This document shows, in pieces, positions 20,411-32,272 of a DNA stretch of 64,000 nucleotides (position 1 is its first letter; every line of letters starts with the position of its first letter). The DNA lies in assembly GCA_026261815.1 (NCBI GenBank), contig JAMPIT010000174.1, forward strand, positions 6,696,001 to 6,760,000, given 5' to 3'. The stretch comes from Monarcha castaneiventris obscurior (Eukaryota; Chordata; Aves; Passeriformes; Monarchidae). A program made the position numbers and the translations under genes. The notes under the pieces were generated by a model, which searched no databases, was not told the DNA's origin, and was given only the letters and a program-made list of their open reading frames with translations.

Positions 20411-23400
20411 TCTTTTGTTTTGTTTGTTCTCATTCATTGATAGGTCTCATGTGCTAGCTATTAGAGCTGTTAGCAGGAGGAATAATCTTCCTTGTTATTA
20501 TTAAGGTGTTTTACAACAACAATGGTCACATTCACCTTTTGTTTTGTGATGATACGTTGCAAATAGTGTTCCTTTCCCATTTCTTTTGCCTCATGCATGT
20601 TTTCAGCTCATTGTAATGCAGCATAGTACACAGCTTATCACTGATATTTGAAATAACTTACTAATGTGGGAAGCTGTCCTTTTTTCCTACTTATCCCTTC
20701 TTCTCTCTATTTGTGACAGAGATTTATGAAAAATATCTTGAAATAAAATTTGGAAGAAAACTGTGGTGCAGAGTAGCAATAGGTAGCAATAGGTTACTGT
20801 GCTCCCCCCCCCCCAGCTAAATGAGTTGAAATTGAATTTAATTTTAAGTAAAATCTCACAACAGATTGTGAGAGTTCCTGATGCAGTTAAAACTGTGCTA
20901 ATACAGCTATAGTAATAGCAGTCTGACATAGCCAGAGTGACAGATTTTACAGCAATGTTGTTTCAGCAGTGACATTGATTTGTTTATTAGATATGGTATC
21001 AGGTTAAACTGTTACAATATATGGTAGGAAGTCAGAGATCGTATCAGGGTAACAGAAACCAAAAGTATATTTCCAAAAACCCATCTTGGAAAGGAAACAA
21101 GGGTGTGCTGTTTGCCAGCAGCTTTGTGCTCTCAGCCTGCCTGCCTGCTTGCCTGGCTGCAGTGTCAGGAATCAGAATGGAGATACAGAAATGCTTATAT
21201 GCAAAGGATACAATTCATTCAAACTATTAAAAAAAAATCTGTTTTAATAATTTCAGGTTCTGTACCTACCACACAACTATCACTGTAAATCTGCTTTTTC
21301 ATTTCAAGTGAGTTTCTTTTCATTGTGTGAGAATTTCTTTGTAAAATAGGAAAAACGATGATACAGAAATCTATAAAGTAAAAACACAAGAAGATATTTC
21401 TCCTATTTTGCTTCAATTTATAATAATCACTGAAGTGTAATTTTAGCAAATAATATAAAGATGTCTAATGATATTTCTCCTTCAGTTTATTACTCTACAA
21501 AAATAATTAAATTGAGATAAAGAAGCAGTAGCTGAAAACATGCTGTGGTCATGAAACACACTTGAAGCATCCAGACGAACTGAAGTTATCTGACTAAAGG
21601 GAAAATTCAGTAGCATATTTTAAAATGTATCACTGGGAGCAGATGCTTAACCTTTCAGGTCTTTTCTTGTAATGCTTGTACTCTGTGTGTACTTTGTACT
21701 TTTATCTGTAGGAAAAGAGGTAGTAGCATAATGCACACTTTTGGTTTGTCAGTTATTCTGCGTGTTATTTGCTAAATCAAAAGCCTTTTCTGGAGTTGCT
21801 GTTCATCTTGTTCTCCCCTCTCCCCCAGCAATTTTGGCACAACCACATATCACATTCAATGATTCAAAGATAAGTTCTTCTTATTTTTTTGGCTGTTACA
21901 ACCTAAAAAATAAGGTTAGCCTTCTTTCCAGAGCAGGTGAATGTTGCCCTCCACCTTTCTGTGGTCCTGATGGCCATAGCTGCCTTAGAGTGCTCCCTTC
22001 TGCCCTTTTCCACTGGACTTGTACTCCTCACCTTCTTCATGTCCTTCTTATTTAATGCTTATTGGCTCTGAGTGATTTTGATTTTCCGTCTAGTCAGTTA
22101 GTATGTGCGTTTTTCTTTTTTTGTTTTTCAACCTTCCCCAACCAAAACAAAGCCCAAACCATGGATTTAATGTTGCTTCTTGAGTTGCACAAGTGCTCTA
22201 TGAAGTAGAAAAAGGTAATTACAGAGTCAGATTCTTCTTTCCTCGCAGTGTAAGACAAATACATTCAGTGATATTATGGCAGAATGCGTGAAGTAGGAGC
22301 CTGGCTCTTACAAGGCTGGAAGATTTTAAGACAGAGGCTGATTGTCCTTAGCTGTATGTTGGAGGTATTTTTTCTGAACAACGGATGACAGAAGAGTAAT
22401 TTAGCATATTCTAGATTTTTTTAATACTGCACTGAAACTTTGCTAAAGAATGCTGTATTCTCTCCTTCCAAAAGAGTTTAATGGCAATTGGCAACTAAAA
22501 CTTTCTTCATAGGAAGCAAACATAAGTCTAGAATATTCAACTGTCAAAGAATTTTGATGATTAACACATCATTGATGTTTAAAAGGAGGTACTATATGCA
22601 CTGCAATTTAGTATGTGTAATGGTTAACAATCAAAAAATTTTTCCTTTTGTCTGGGTAAATTCTGTAGCCTTTCAATGTATTATTTAATTTAAAACAAAA
22701 AAAAACCCCATGGGAGATGGGATGTTTAGGTTTATGCATGGTGGGACACAGTGCCTGTCAGTCCAGTTCAGTACCAGTTCTCTTACCAAAAACTCCTTCA
22801 TATAAATATAAAATAGATGCTGATGTTAAACCCAACTTCTGGTGTGTATGGATAAATAACAATTATGTATGACATACATGTGTGTATTTATGTAACAGTG
22901 AAGGAAGAGAGGTGAATTGATCTGATGTGTTTCCAACTGCATACATTTTAAATTTAATATTTAGAAAGTACTAAAGTGACTGCTATTCCCCTGGCACTAA
23001 TAAAGTAAACAGAACTTCCGACCATGTAGCAGTGCCTTGTAATCCATAAAAATTGTTGCCTACTGGAAACTAGGTATTTGTTACGTATTTGCATTTCTGT
23101 TTCACAGGTTTGTGATGTACTAATGTGTGAAGGTATGCTTCTTGAATATTCTAATAGATACTGGCACTGCACTCTGCTTATTTTGATATTTTTAGTGTGG
23201 GATAACCTCCATTTTACAATGTAAAATTGAATGGAAGTGCATTTGCAGTTAAAAAACAACATAGTCAGATACCAGCTAATACTTTAGAGACAGAGAACAC
23301 ATAGAAATTGGCAGCGCTTGCGTTTCTGAGATGTATTTGCTGGAATTAATATTTTTAGAGTCCTGTACAATTCTGCTTGCTTTAGGCTGAGTGGTGTGAA

Positions 23401-26147
23401 ATGTAACTGAACTAATGACTCACTGTGGTGAGATCATTAAGAATGTAGTGGGCTTCTTATTGTACAATACTATGGCATAAATTTGCCCTTTTTTCTTCAG
23501 CAATGCTGCCTCTTTGCATTTTGTTTCAGTCTATCTGTCAAGCACCCACACCTTCATATCGCTCTTGAAATCCTCTTGTGTTTGTAGGATATGTAGTGTG
23601 TCTTCACGATTTACTCTTTATTTTGTCTTATGTTTAATCTGTCATTTGGTACAGATCATGTATGGCTCTGTCTTATTGTGGCTTCTGTGTGTATGTAGGA
23701 TGGCTCACATTCTTACTTGTATTCCTTCCTGCTGTATGCAGAATTTTCTTCTGCAGCCCTCCAAGTGTACTCCAACGTAGTATAAGTCCCTTTTTAAAAA
23801 AATTAATGAAGATAAAGAATACTAAATGTAAAAATCAACCTGCTTATATTTGTAAAGGCAATCAATGACTGTGATCGACATAACTTTTAAAACTGGTCTT
23901 AATCTCTTTGAGTAATTCCTAGGCTGCTCTTTCTCTGCTATGAAGTGCTGCTTCATTGCATCTGACTTTCTAATGAATGAGCTTTTAACACTAAATGTGT
24001 AATTCTTGAGGCTTTATTTAATTTTAAAAAGTAAAGTTATGTTGTCAAAAAACCTTTCAAGTCTGAAAGCTTTTCTTAAATGCTTTTTTCAGATAAGGGC
24101 ATGATGTAGACTTATTAATCTGTTCATTATGATTTCTCCTTTCCTTCTTTTTAAATGAATGAGTAGTATCTTTCATTTAAGTATGCTTTATTGGAAGATT
24201 AGTAATCACTGAAATCACATTATGATATTAACCCTATATATCCCACCTTCTTCTCCTTCTAGTGCTCAAAATATAGAGGATAGCTTGAAAGGAAATTGAA
24301 GAAGGGGTACAAAAAAGAAAGAATAATAGTTTCTGCTTAAGTATTTTGGGTACATTTCTTTTCAGAAGTTATTCCCAGAAGATTTTTTTAGAGTGGTAAA
24401 TGTGGAGGATGTGGGATTTTAAAAAAAAGCTTACTGCATTTACTTCCTCTCTGCAACCTCTCAAATAAGATGCAAGATTTCAACTGTTGTAGGAAATCAA
24501 AGATAACTTGGATGAAAAAAATGCTCTGAATGGGTACAGTTGAATGCAGGTATTGTTGGGCTAGTTTTCACAAACAAAGCCAGTGAAAATATGGTTGAAT
24601 ATATGTTACGCAGTAATTTCACATAGTCAGTTATTATCAATCAGATAATAAAATTTCTAGGTAGAATTTGGGTGATTATAAGTGGCTATTCTTTGTGGAA
24701 TATGGAGCTGCAGTATTATATTTTGAGTCTTCTGTTCTGGTGAGCTAAGGCATGAGCCCAAGTAAACTAAGGTACATTACAAGTTTTTTTTTTAAGCACA
24801 AAACCAGTTTTGGCAATACACATATGATTAATAATTTAGCGATGTAGTGGAAAAGAGCTTTTTGTTCCCTTAAAACGGCACCTTTTTTTTTTATATGCAA
24901 CTTCTGAAAAGTGCTTTAGAAATCCTAATTTTTTATGTAATGCTTTAGTCAAACTAGCTCTCATATTCAAGGATATGCACTGCTTTTTTATATGAGATAA
25001 TAGTTATTGAGAATTAGCATTTTAAATATGCTGGTAGCTGGTGACACACTGATCAGTTTATGTAACAAGGAGAGTGAAATCATGCTCGTTGATTTTGCAG
25101 CTTTTTGTTTAGTTTCCCCCTCCCTGCCACTGATTCATTGAAATTACGAATTTTTTAAGCATGGCACGGTGCAAACGACAAACTTATGTTTGGATGAATA
25201 TCTTAATTCTTGCTTACAGTGCTATGGATGATTATAACTTTCTTTGTAAGGCTTCTTCATTCTTCAATGCAGGTTTAAGATGAAATTGAAGAAGGTGATG
25301 TAGAACAAAGGTATGCCATGGCTGCCCAGGAAATACAGGAATAGGGTAGCTAGCGGTATTGGTGATTGGTTTGCGACAAGGCAATTGCATGGCTAGAACT
25401 GAACACACTGGAAAATAATAAAGTTATCAAGGGCAAGAAAAATTATGTACTGCTTTAGCTGTGGCAGTTAACAATCATATCAATATAGATAGAAGGTATG
25501 AATGAAAACGTTCTGTATAAAAGGTCCCTGTGTCACACTAGAGGTCTAGCTAAGCCCCTTCAGTGTAAAAAATCTAAGCCTTTGCACAGGATTGACTCGG
25601 TTGGTTGGTTGTCTTTTAGTGTCAGCCATATAATTTCCTTGTCCGTGATTTTTTCCTTCATTTAGCTTTTTACCCCTACCCTGTCCGTTTTGTTTATTCA
25701 AAGTTGTTTATTTTCTATGTAGAAATTGTGGATCTGAGACCATATATGCAAAACCTTTCACTTTTCCTAAGAGTACTGTCAGTTTTTGGACCAGCATGAA
25801 TTTTTTTCCCCCATCTCAAAAGTAACTGATTCTGAACCATTCACTGAAGGACATGATGTAAATGGCTTTTTCTGTGCATGATAGTCACATGCTGGAGAAG
25901 ATTGAAATAGGTGGGATATCTAAATATGAGGTCAAAATGCTTCCAGGTTGTAGCTGCATAACATTCAGAACACCTCTGATCAGTACTGTTTATGAATTAA
26001 ATTTAAAAATACTGTATCATGCAAAAAGGTGAATTTGTGCTATAGAAAAGCATTCCCAAGTGCAATTTTTGCTTAAAAATTGTTTTATATTTACAGAGAA
26101 ACTGAGCCATACAAATATTTTTAAAAGTTTGCACTTCTTTAAGGCTA
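20411..26147. other. COG5: COG5 intron sequence before the GPR22 3' end (no gene)
   Basis: AT-rich intronic DNA. The visible structure is a small tandem duplication (GTAGCAATAG twice near 20773-20793) followed by an 11-base C run at 20804-20814. No convincing coding or mobile element was recognised. Confidence 0.65.
20773..20814. repeat. Short tandem duplication and C homopolymer
   Basis: AGCAATAGGT-type units repeat twice with a period of 11, and an uninterrupted run of 11 C follows at 20804-20814. Runs of this kind are slippage-prone and hard to sequence. Confidence 0.85.
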
Positions 26148-26153
26148 TTTATT
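26148..26153 (-). terminator. GPR22: Candidate GPR22 polyadenylation signal
   Basis: TTTATT on the + strand reads AATAAA on the minus strand, about 245 bases beyond the GPR22 stop codon. Further AATAAA hexamers on the same strand lie at 25693-25698 and 25707-25712, so the 3' untranslated region could instead be about 0.7 kb. Which one is used cannot be told from sequence. Confidence 0.4.
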
Positions 26154-26395
26154 TTCTAAAAAAAGAGGACTTGAATATTTTTGACAAATATACACATGGT
26201 GTTACGCTAACAAACAGCCATGCAACATATATCTTACATAATGGAGAAATTGGATATACAAGACCTACTCTATTTAACATATATATTGAAAATATACAGT
26301 CTCGCCAATAGTTAAAAAAGTTTTTCTTATTTGGCAGTATTTTTTTACAATTTGTTCAAATATTCCGTTTGATGTGTTTTGGTGAATACTGAAAT

Positions 26396-27697
26396 CTAGT
26401 CAGTGACAACCTGAGGTACTAAACATTTCTGCCTTACTTCGTTGTCTTCAAAGGTAATCTTTTTGTTCCTTTTAGGCTCTATCCATGAGTTGTGTATTAC
26501 AGCATTATTTGGCATGGGATCTGCTTCCACTATTGAAACAACTCGTTTTTTCATCTTACTTTTCAGAACTTTCTGAAACTTTTGCCTCGTGAATGCGTAA
26601 AGTAGAGGGTGAAATATAGTTGTTCCATATGCCATTACTAGAAAACATAATCTCAACTTTACCAAAAGGTCACTTGGGCCCAAACATAAGATGGTGGTGT
26701 TTAAAACAGAGATGGGTGTCCAGCAGAGAAGGAATGTTGAGATAATCAGAAGGGACATTCTGAAGACTCTCTTTTGCCTTTCTCGTCGCTCCCGGTGCCG
26801 TTTCACAGCTCGGCGTAGAGCAATTATGACAGACACAGAAGTCCTTACACCAAAGACGACATTTTTTCCTGCACTGCTGTGGGACACATCTGTAGTCTCA
26901 TGCTGAGTGGTCAAAGAAATAGTTTTTTTCTTTCTGTTTTTCTTCTTTTGTCCCGTTGTAAATCTTGTACCAATCCGAATATTTAGGGCCTGGAGTATTT
27001 TGGTGTACGTAATTAGCATTACTATAACAGTGAAGAAGAATATTGGAATCTGAACGAGAATGTGATAGTACATTCCTAGTTCAGTGTGGTACTCGTTTGT
27101 ACTCACGCACAGAAGTGTCTTATTTTCCCAAGTACTTGCACTTTGAAGACTGAAAAAGTTGACTTCAATGAAGGGAATCAGGAAGGAAAAAAGTGAGATG
27201 ATCCATATTGATGTCATTAATATCACAGCCCTTCCCATGGTCAGGATTCGATTAGCAGGTTTTACAGAGATGTCGTATCGGTCCAGGGTGATAGCGAAGA
27301 CATTGATTGCAGTTGAAACGCTTGCAAAAGAGACACAAGCCTCATGGAAGCAGCAGATGAGAGCAGTGTTACTCTCCAGTGAAAGCAGAAGGATAACTAT
27401 AGTTAGAGGAATACATCCCACACAAATTATTACATCAAGTACATGAAGGTTCATTGTAATTATGTTACTGACAGAATTGATTAAGTTGGATTTCATACAG
27501 TAAAGTACCAGCACGGTGAGGTTGCTGCCAAGTCCCAAAACAATTTCTAACATCAAAAATCCAGTGAGAGAAACTTGAAAGCTTAATGGATATGACAGTG
27601 GTTGGTACATGTTGGTATCGATGTCATCAATGGCATCTCGGACTGTAATGTTAGATTCAGACTGCATGTTGACTTCCAGAATGGGGGAGAAACACAT
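26396..27697 (-). CDS. GPR22: G protein-coupled receptor 22 (orphan class A GPCR), complete
   Basis: A complete single-exon coding region of 433 codons, the same length as human GPR22 and nearly identical to it through the membrane core. GPR22 is an orphan rhodopsin-family receptor of the plasma membrane, mainly in brain and heart, reported to signal through Gi/Go (family knowledge). Visible features: N-glycosylation sites N16 (NIT) and N192 (NKT); TM1 about 42-67 with N59; TM2 about 77-106 with D88; TM3 ending in D139-R140-Y141; TM4 about 157-176; ECL2 cysteine C197; TM5 about 207-232; a long basic third intracellular loop with KKKNRKKK at 251-258; TM6 with CWTP at 325-328; TM7 with HPLLY at 363-367 instead of NPxxY. 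The start at 27697 has A at -3, and a splice acceptor lies 25 nt upstream. The gene is nested antisense in a COG5 intron. Confidence 0.99.
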   Translation of the reverse strand: MCFSPILEVNMQSESNITVRDAIDDIDTNMYQPLSYPLSFQVSLTGFLMLEIVLGLGSNLTVLVLYCMKSNLINSVSNIITMNLHVLDVIICVGCIPLTIVILLLSLESNTALICCFHEACVSFASVSTAINVFAITLDRYDISVKPANRILTMGRAVILMTSIWIISLFSFLIPFIEVNFFSLQSASTWENKTLLCVSTNEYHTELGMYYHILVQIPIFFFTVIVMLITYTKILQALNIRIGTRFTTGQKKKNRKKKTISLTTQHETTDVSHSSAGKNVVFGVRTSVSVIIALRRAVKRHRERRERQKRVFRMSLLIISTFLLCWTPISVLNTTILCLGPSDLLVKLRLCFLVMAYGTTIFHPLLYAFTRQKFQKVLKSKMKKRVVSIVEADPMPNNAVIHNSWIEPKRNKKITFEDNEVRQKCLVPQVVTD

Positions 27698-27724
27698 TCT
27701 TTTGTTGCGGCTGGTTTTTCTCCT
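27698..27724 (-). other. GPR22: GPR22 5' untranslated leader and 3' splice site of the coding exon
   Basis: Read on the minus strand, TTTATTTCACCTTTCAG ends with AG at 27724-27723. The exon then begins GAGAAAAACCAGCCGCAAC and reaches the ATG after 25 bases. This marks the GPR22 coding exon as a spliced 3' exon, consistent with the non-coding 5' exons known for GPR22 in other vertebrates. Confidence 0.75.
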
Positions 27725-28555
27725 GAAAGGTGAAATAAAATATGGAACTATTTGATTTCTTTTTTTAGCACTTATTGTAGATATATGCTGGGGAAGGAGG
27801 AGGGAGGAAAAGCAACATTCTTACCAAACTCTTCATCTACAGTATGTTTAGAGCTTTAATTGGCATGGGCTCAAAAGCCTGAAGATCTAGAATCAGGTCT
27901 TTCCTTTTTAAAAGGAAGCAGGATTTGCTTGAAAAAAGAAAAAATAGTGAAAAGCTTCCACTTAGGGAGGCAAGCCTTTGTTTATAGTGATGTGGTTTTT
28001 CACAAAGGGCTCATTTGTTGAATAAACCATACTTTGTGCATAGCCTTTGTATTGCTTTGAGGGTCATTTTAGAAGAATGTTGTTAAGTATTAACAAATTA
28101 GTGATCAAGATAATTTTAAATGCTCTTGTGGAAAAAGAAAGGAACACGGAGCACTGTTGCTTATGTATCATAAAAAGAATGTTTAAATTATTTATGCCAA
28201 TTTATCCACCTCTTTCTTACGAGGTTTGCAGGAGTGTTGTGGACTGAAATGTGACGTTCTGTAATTCACCAGATTTTTACAGAGTTTAAAGCTTCTGTTT
28301 GTTTTTATCATTTATGCATCTATGTGTATCATGCTTACTACTAGAACAATTTAATGTAAGTATGTATAATTTCAAATGCAAAACTTGGGTTTGTGAAATT
28401 GAGTTTATTATAAAATACTACATTTCCTTTTTCTGATTAGAGTATTCAATTTCTTCAAGAAATAAGCCTACATGGAATGGAAGAGTATTTAATTTTATTC
28501 CGGAATAGATTTAAGGGAATAATTTTAGAAAATAGTATTTAAAAAGAAAATTGTG

Positions 28556-28612
28556 TCTTTTGGGTTTTGGGGTTTTTTGGGGGTTTTTTTTGTTTTGTTT
28601 TGTTTTTTTTTT
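28556..28612. repeat. T/G-rich simple repeat
   Basis: Runs of TTTTGGG and GTTTT units form a low-complexity stretch that generates a lysine/proline-rich artefact frame on the minus strand. Confidence 0.9.
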
Positions 28613-28873
28613 CCCCAAACTGCAGTTAAACCCAACAGATTTACATACATAGCATGTTTCTCTTAGGAATAAGAAAAAAAGGATCAAAAAGGTATTTATT
28701 TTATCTAGCAGATCTTTTATTTCGGGTCTCATCTGCTTAGTTTTACACATGCCAGTAAGTTTTAAATATAGCATCTGCATGTAATACCTGGTGTTTGTAT
28801 TATTTATATTGTCAGCTACCTCTTGAGTGTGTAATTGATTGAATAAATAAAAGAGAGGTTATACAATTTCTTG

Positions 28874-28953
28874 TTATGATACTGGAATATATGATACAAT
28901 AATTATGATTATTGTATAAATATGATACAATAGTTATGATACTGTTATGATAC
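28874..28953. repeat. Imperfect TATGATAC repeat cluster
   Basis: The octamer TATGATAC occurs five times within 80 bases at irregular spacing, together with the short inverted repeat CAATAAT/ATTATTG. It looks like a decayed minisatellite or a local duplication. Confidence 0.75.
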
Positions 28954-31756
28954 TTTTTTTAGGTAGCTTTAAATTTAAGAGGGGACATATTTGGCTTGAA
29001 AATAAGTTTGAATGACGACCTTTGTTCTACTCTGAATACATTAAAATGGATAGCACTAAGGTGAACAAAATTGAGCTCTTCTAAAATGAAAGTATGAATT
29101 AAGCACACTTGGGATACAGTATGCAAATGGATTTCATCTGCAGTTCTGAAAAGCCTCAATTGAACAATACTATTAATTGCAAATTGTATGATGAAAATTC
29201 TTGGTATTCTTCAACAGTTATTTCACATGTGCCTCTTAAATAAAAAAGATGTAAATTAGAACGTATTACTCTCAGGTGTGAAATGAAACAAGAAGTATTT
29301 CAAAAGCTTTGTTTCATTTCTAATTTAGCAATCTCTATCCATCTTACATTAACCCTCAGGAGTATGATCTCCTCTTGTGTGCTGTCCTGGCTGTGAATGA
29401 TTTCAAGAAACCATTCCAAATGCATCACTGGATAAATGAAGTTCTTTTCTATAAGCAAAAGCCAGGAAGAAATCAAAAGCAGATCTGCTAAAACAAATGA
29501 CAGTCTCACCCTAACATTATAGCAACTGAGATTTTGTGAAAACAGAAAACCTCAGACGTGTTAGGTCGTCATGAATAGATCAAACATCAGCTCCTTGTTG
29601 CACTGGCTCGGTTTCGGGTGCAGGAAGCAGAGCCATGAGGGCAGCAGCTCGTTCACCCAGCGCTGCGCGGCAGAGCCGAGGCACCTACCTGTTCTCTGTG
29701 CCTCAGGGGCCTGGCACAGCGTGGCAGCAGCTTGGCAGAAACTGACACATGGTGTCACTGAGACATTTTTGACATGCACTGTAACCTGGAAATCAAGCGG
29801 TAGCTGAGCTCTTATTTCATTTCTTGCAGGTTTTTTTGTTTTCCTGTTTTTTGTTCCTGCAGTTCAGCAGCAAAAAAATCTGATTAAACATGGGGACTTC
29901 TTAATTGCCTCAGATACTTCTACAGACCAGGGCATATTCTGTGTGTCTGTTCTGAGTTTCAAGCCAGTAATAACAAATAAACCTTCTTTTAAGTGATGTT
30001 AATTTCCTTCCCCTGTTGCATGTTGTAGAAGCCTGTTTTTATTTTCCAGGTTTAAAGAAAGATAATTTCTGATCTCTGTTTTCAGAGTGTGTGTAGACAT
30101 CCTTTAGTTTATGGTTGCGTATTTCTTTCTGTAATATTCCTGCTCATTACTTTTGAGTGATGGCTTAGTGAAAGAAGTTGCTATACATCATAAAATCCAG
30201 TTCATGTGCTTTGAGAGTAACCATGGGTTACCTAATTTGGTTTATTTTGATTTAAGGAGAATACATAATATCATAAAATTGAGAGAAAAATATCCATTAG
30301 TCATTATGACAAGTAAGTTATTTAATGAGTAGTATAGAAAAAGCTTGGTTAAACCTTTATTCAGCTTGCTGGTGAAGTATGCATATTCTCCTTTTGGGAT
30401 TTCATGTTTCATTGTCTCTTCATGCATCAGTAGTTTCCACAATTCTGGTTTTAAATTATAAATCCCTCTTTAAGAAATGCTCACCATTTTAAGAATCAAT
30501 CATTGCACTCTTCTTTAAATGAAAATCTGAGCAGATGTGTTAGTCTTCCATGTATATTGTTGAAGTGTCATGCACGTAAATGGTAATGCAAGTGTGTTCC
30601 ATGTTTTGTTTTTAATTCCTTTATGTCTTAAGAATACATTTTAGAGATGCATCCTGCTGCTCGTAGGTCATACAGCTACAAAGATACCCGGTCAACTGCA
30701 TTCTTCATATTGTCAGTTGTAAAACTGAATTAGTTGCTGCATGCCCTTGTGAAGGGGAGGAAAAAAAAGGTTAAAAGTAGGGCTTATAATTTCAAAAATA
30801 AAATAATGCAAGAATATATTCTCTAATATCACTTATTTAATGAATAAAGGATCTCTGAAATTGGACCTTATAGATTACATAGAAAATCAGTTAGCCTGCT
30901 CTCTATTTGCCTGTAAAATCATATTCTTCTGTCAGCTTACATGAATTTAGGTTTTTTGGACAAGTTTCCTGTTCTCCAGATAGTGCAGGTTACAAAAAAT
31001 CCTGGCTAGAAGCAATAACTGTTGGGTGTAGAGTGTCTGTGACTAAAGCTAGAAAATGTAGTTTTATAGCTCTGGTGAGCAGGTAGTTTATACATACAAC
31101 TCTCGTGTCTTTTAATGAGAAACTGAACAGAGTTAATGAGCCTTTTAGAAAATATGCTTTTGTTTAATTTGCACACTGTTAGAATTTCCGTTCTTGAAAT
31201 AAATGTTTAGCAAATCCATGCTTTTAATAAATGGCTTGAATGTACAGGATAACGAAAGAAATAAGTTTTAAAAAAACAACAAAAAGGGGGATTTCTCAAG
31301 CAATCAGAGATTAGTCATATTAGCCAACCTTCATAAAGCAATAAGTATACACTAATTACAGACTGTCTGATCCTTCGAAGAGTAACTGAATAAATCTGAA
31401 ACATATTTAGCTGCCAATATTTGGAAATACTGCTGAGGGAGGAAAAGCATATTCCCAGTTGCTTTATGTGGTTGTTTTCCTCAATACTGTATGAGCTTAA
31501 ACTGTACTGTCTTCATGTTGTATGAACAAAACAGGTTCTTAATATTCTATAAGACTTTCATACAGAATAACATTTTTCTATCATTATATTTTTAATAGGG
31601 AAGGGGAAATAGCATTTAAGTATTTCCTGGTCTTAAATATAACAATATATTACTGCTTTATATAAGTTGAATCTGATCTCTTGCCTTTTTTTCTCCAATT
31701 TTTAATTTGGTTTAATGTTGCTTATTCTGCATATCATAATAAGGAACAGGTCTTAC

Positions 31757-31827
31757 CTCCACTAAAGATTTGGTAAATTCTCGATGCAGGTGAAGCAGTT
31801 CCAGGTTGGAGGGATTCATTTTGTTCA
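31757..31827 (-). other. GPR22: Candidate GPR22 5' exon carrying an upstream ATG
   Basis: On the minus strand a pyrimidine-rich tract (CCCTCTTTCCCTTCTACTCTG) and AACAAG precede a 71-base segment that ends in AGTGGAG followed by the donor GTAAGA. The segment holds an ATG at 31819-31817 with A at -3, then 21 open codons beginning M-N-P-S-N-L-E-L-L-H-L-H. Spliced to the GPR22 coding exon, the frame continues for 21 more codons and stops at a TGA (27659-27657), 41 nt into the GPR22 reading frame but out of phase with it. The exon is inferred from splice signals only. The AAG acceptor is weaker than the usual YAG. Confidence 0.35.
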
Positions 31828-32156
31828 CTTGTTAGCAGAGTAGAAGGGAAAGAGGGTAATAAGCATATCTTCAAAAAATGACCTTACTGAAAATTTGTGC
31901 CTGTACTGTGCCATTGTTTCAGCATACTGCTAATGTATACAATTGCTTTAGTTCTGGTTTACAGGCTGCTGCAGTCTCCCACTCTTCCTACGGTAGAATC
32001 AATAAGCATCTGAAAATACATAATGAAAGTAATTTAACATACTGAAGGCTTCTTGTCTCCAGAGACACCACTGAGATTCAGGCTTTCTAAAAAAGAAGAG
32101 CAGTGCTTCTGAGAGGAAAGCTTGCGATGGGCAGCTTTTGCAGAATGACAGCCTAC

Positions 32157-32246
32157 CTTGTCGCTTCTCCTCACTGCAGAGAGATGCAGTGCATTCACTA
32201 ATTTTGATTGGTCAGTGATGTTGGGCTTAAATTGTGCTTCATATAT
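32157..32246 (-). other. GPR22: Candidate GPR22 first exon (5' untranslated)
   Basis: The minus strand shows AAGCGACAAG followed by the donor GTAGGC, with GT at 32156-32155. The 5' limit is set only by a TATA-like element about 30 bases upstream, so it is approximate. No coding potential is claimed. Confidence 0.25.
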
Positions 32247-32272
32247 GGGATTGATGCCCTCCCTCCCCCCGA

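Larger units (their letters stand above)
27725..31756 (-). other. GPR22: Putative GPR22 5' intron (no other gene)
   Basis: This is the interval between the GPR22 coding exon and the nearest candidate 5' exon. It contains a T/G-rich repeat at 28556-28612, a cluster of ATGATAC repeats at 28874-28953 and a CpG-rich patch at 29600-29720. No coding exon is recognised. The intron assignment depends on the upstream exon being real. Confidence 0.45.

Noticed and set aside
19761..20440. Several open frames on both strands
   Set aside because: All lie inside an inverted CR1 3' fragment, a region that in this family is largely untranslated and 3' terminal.
30869..30945. ATAG|ATTACATAG as the missing next COG5 exon (D-Y-...)
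   Set aside because: The frame reads D-Y-I-E-N-Q and then diverges completely from the conserved YLSQGIDLSG, and the upstream tract is not pyrimidine-rich.
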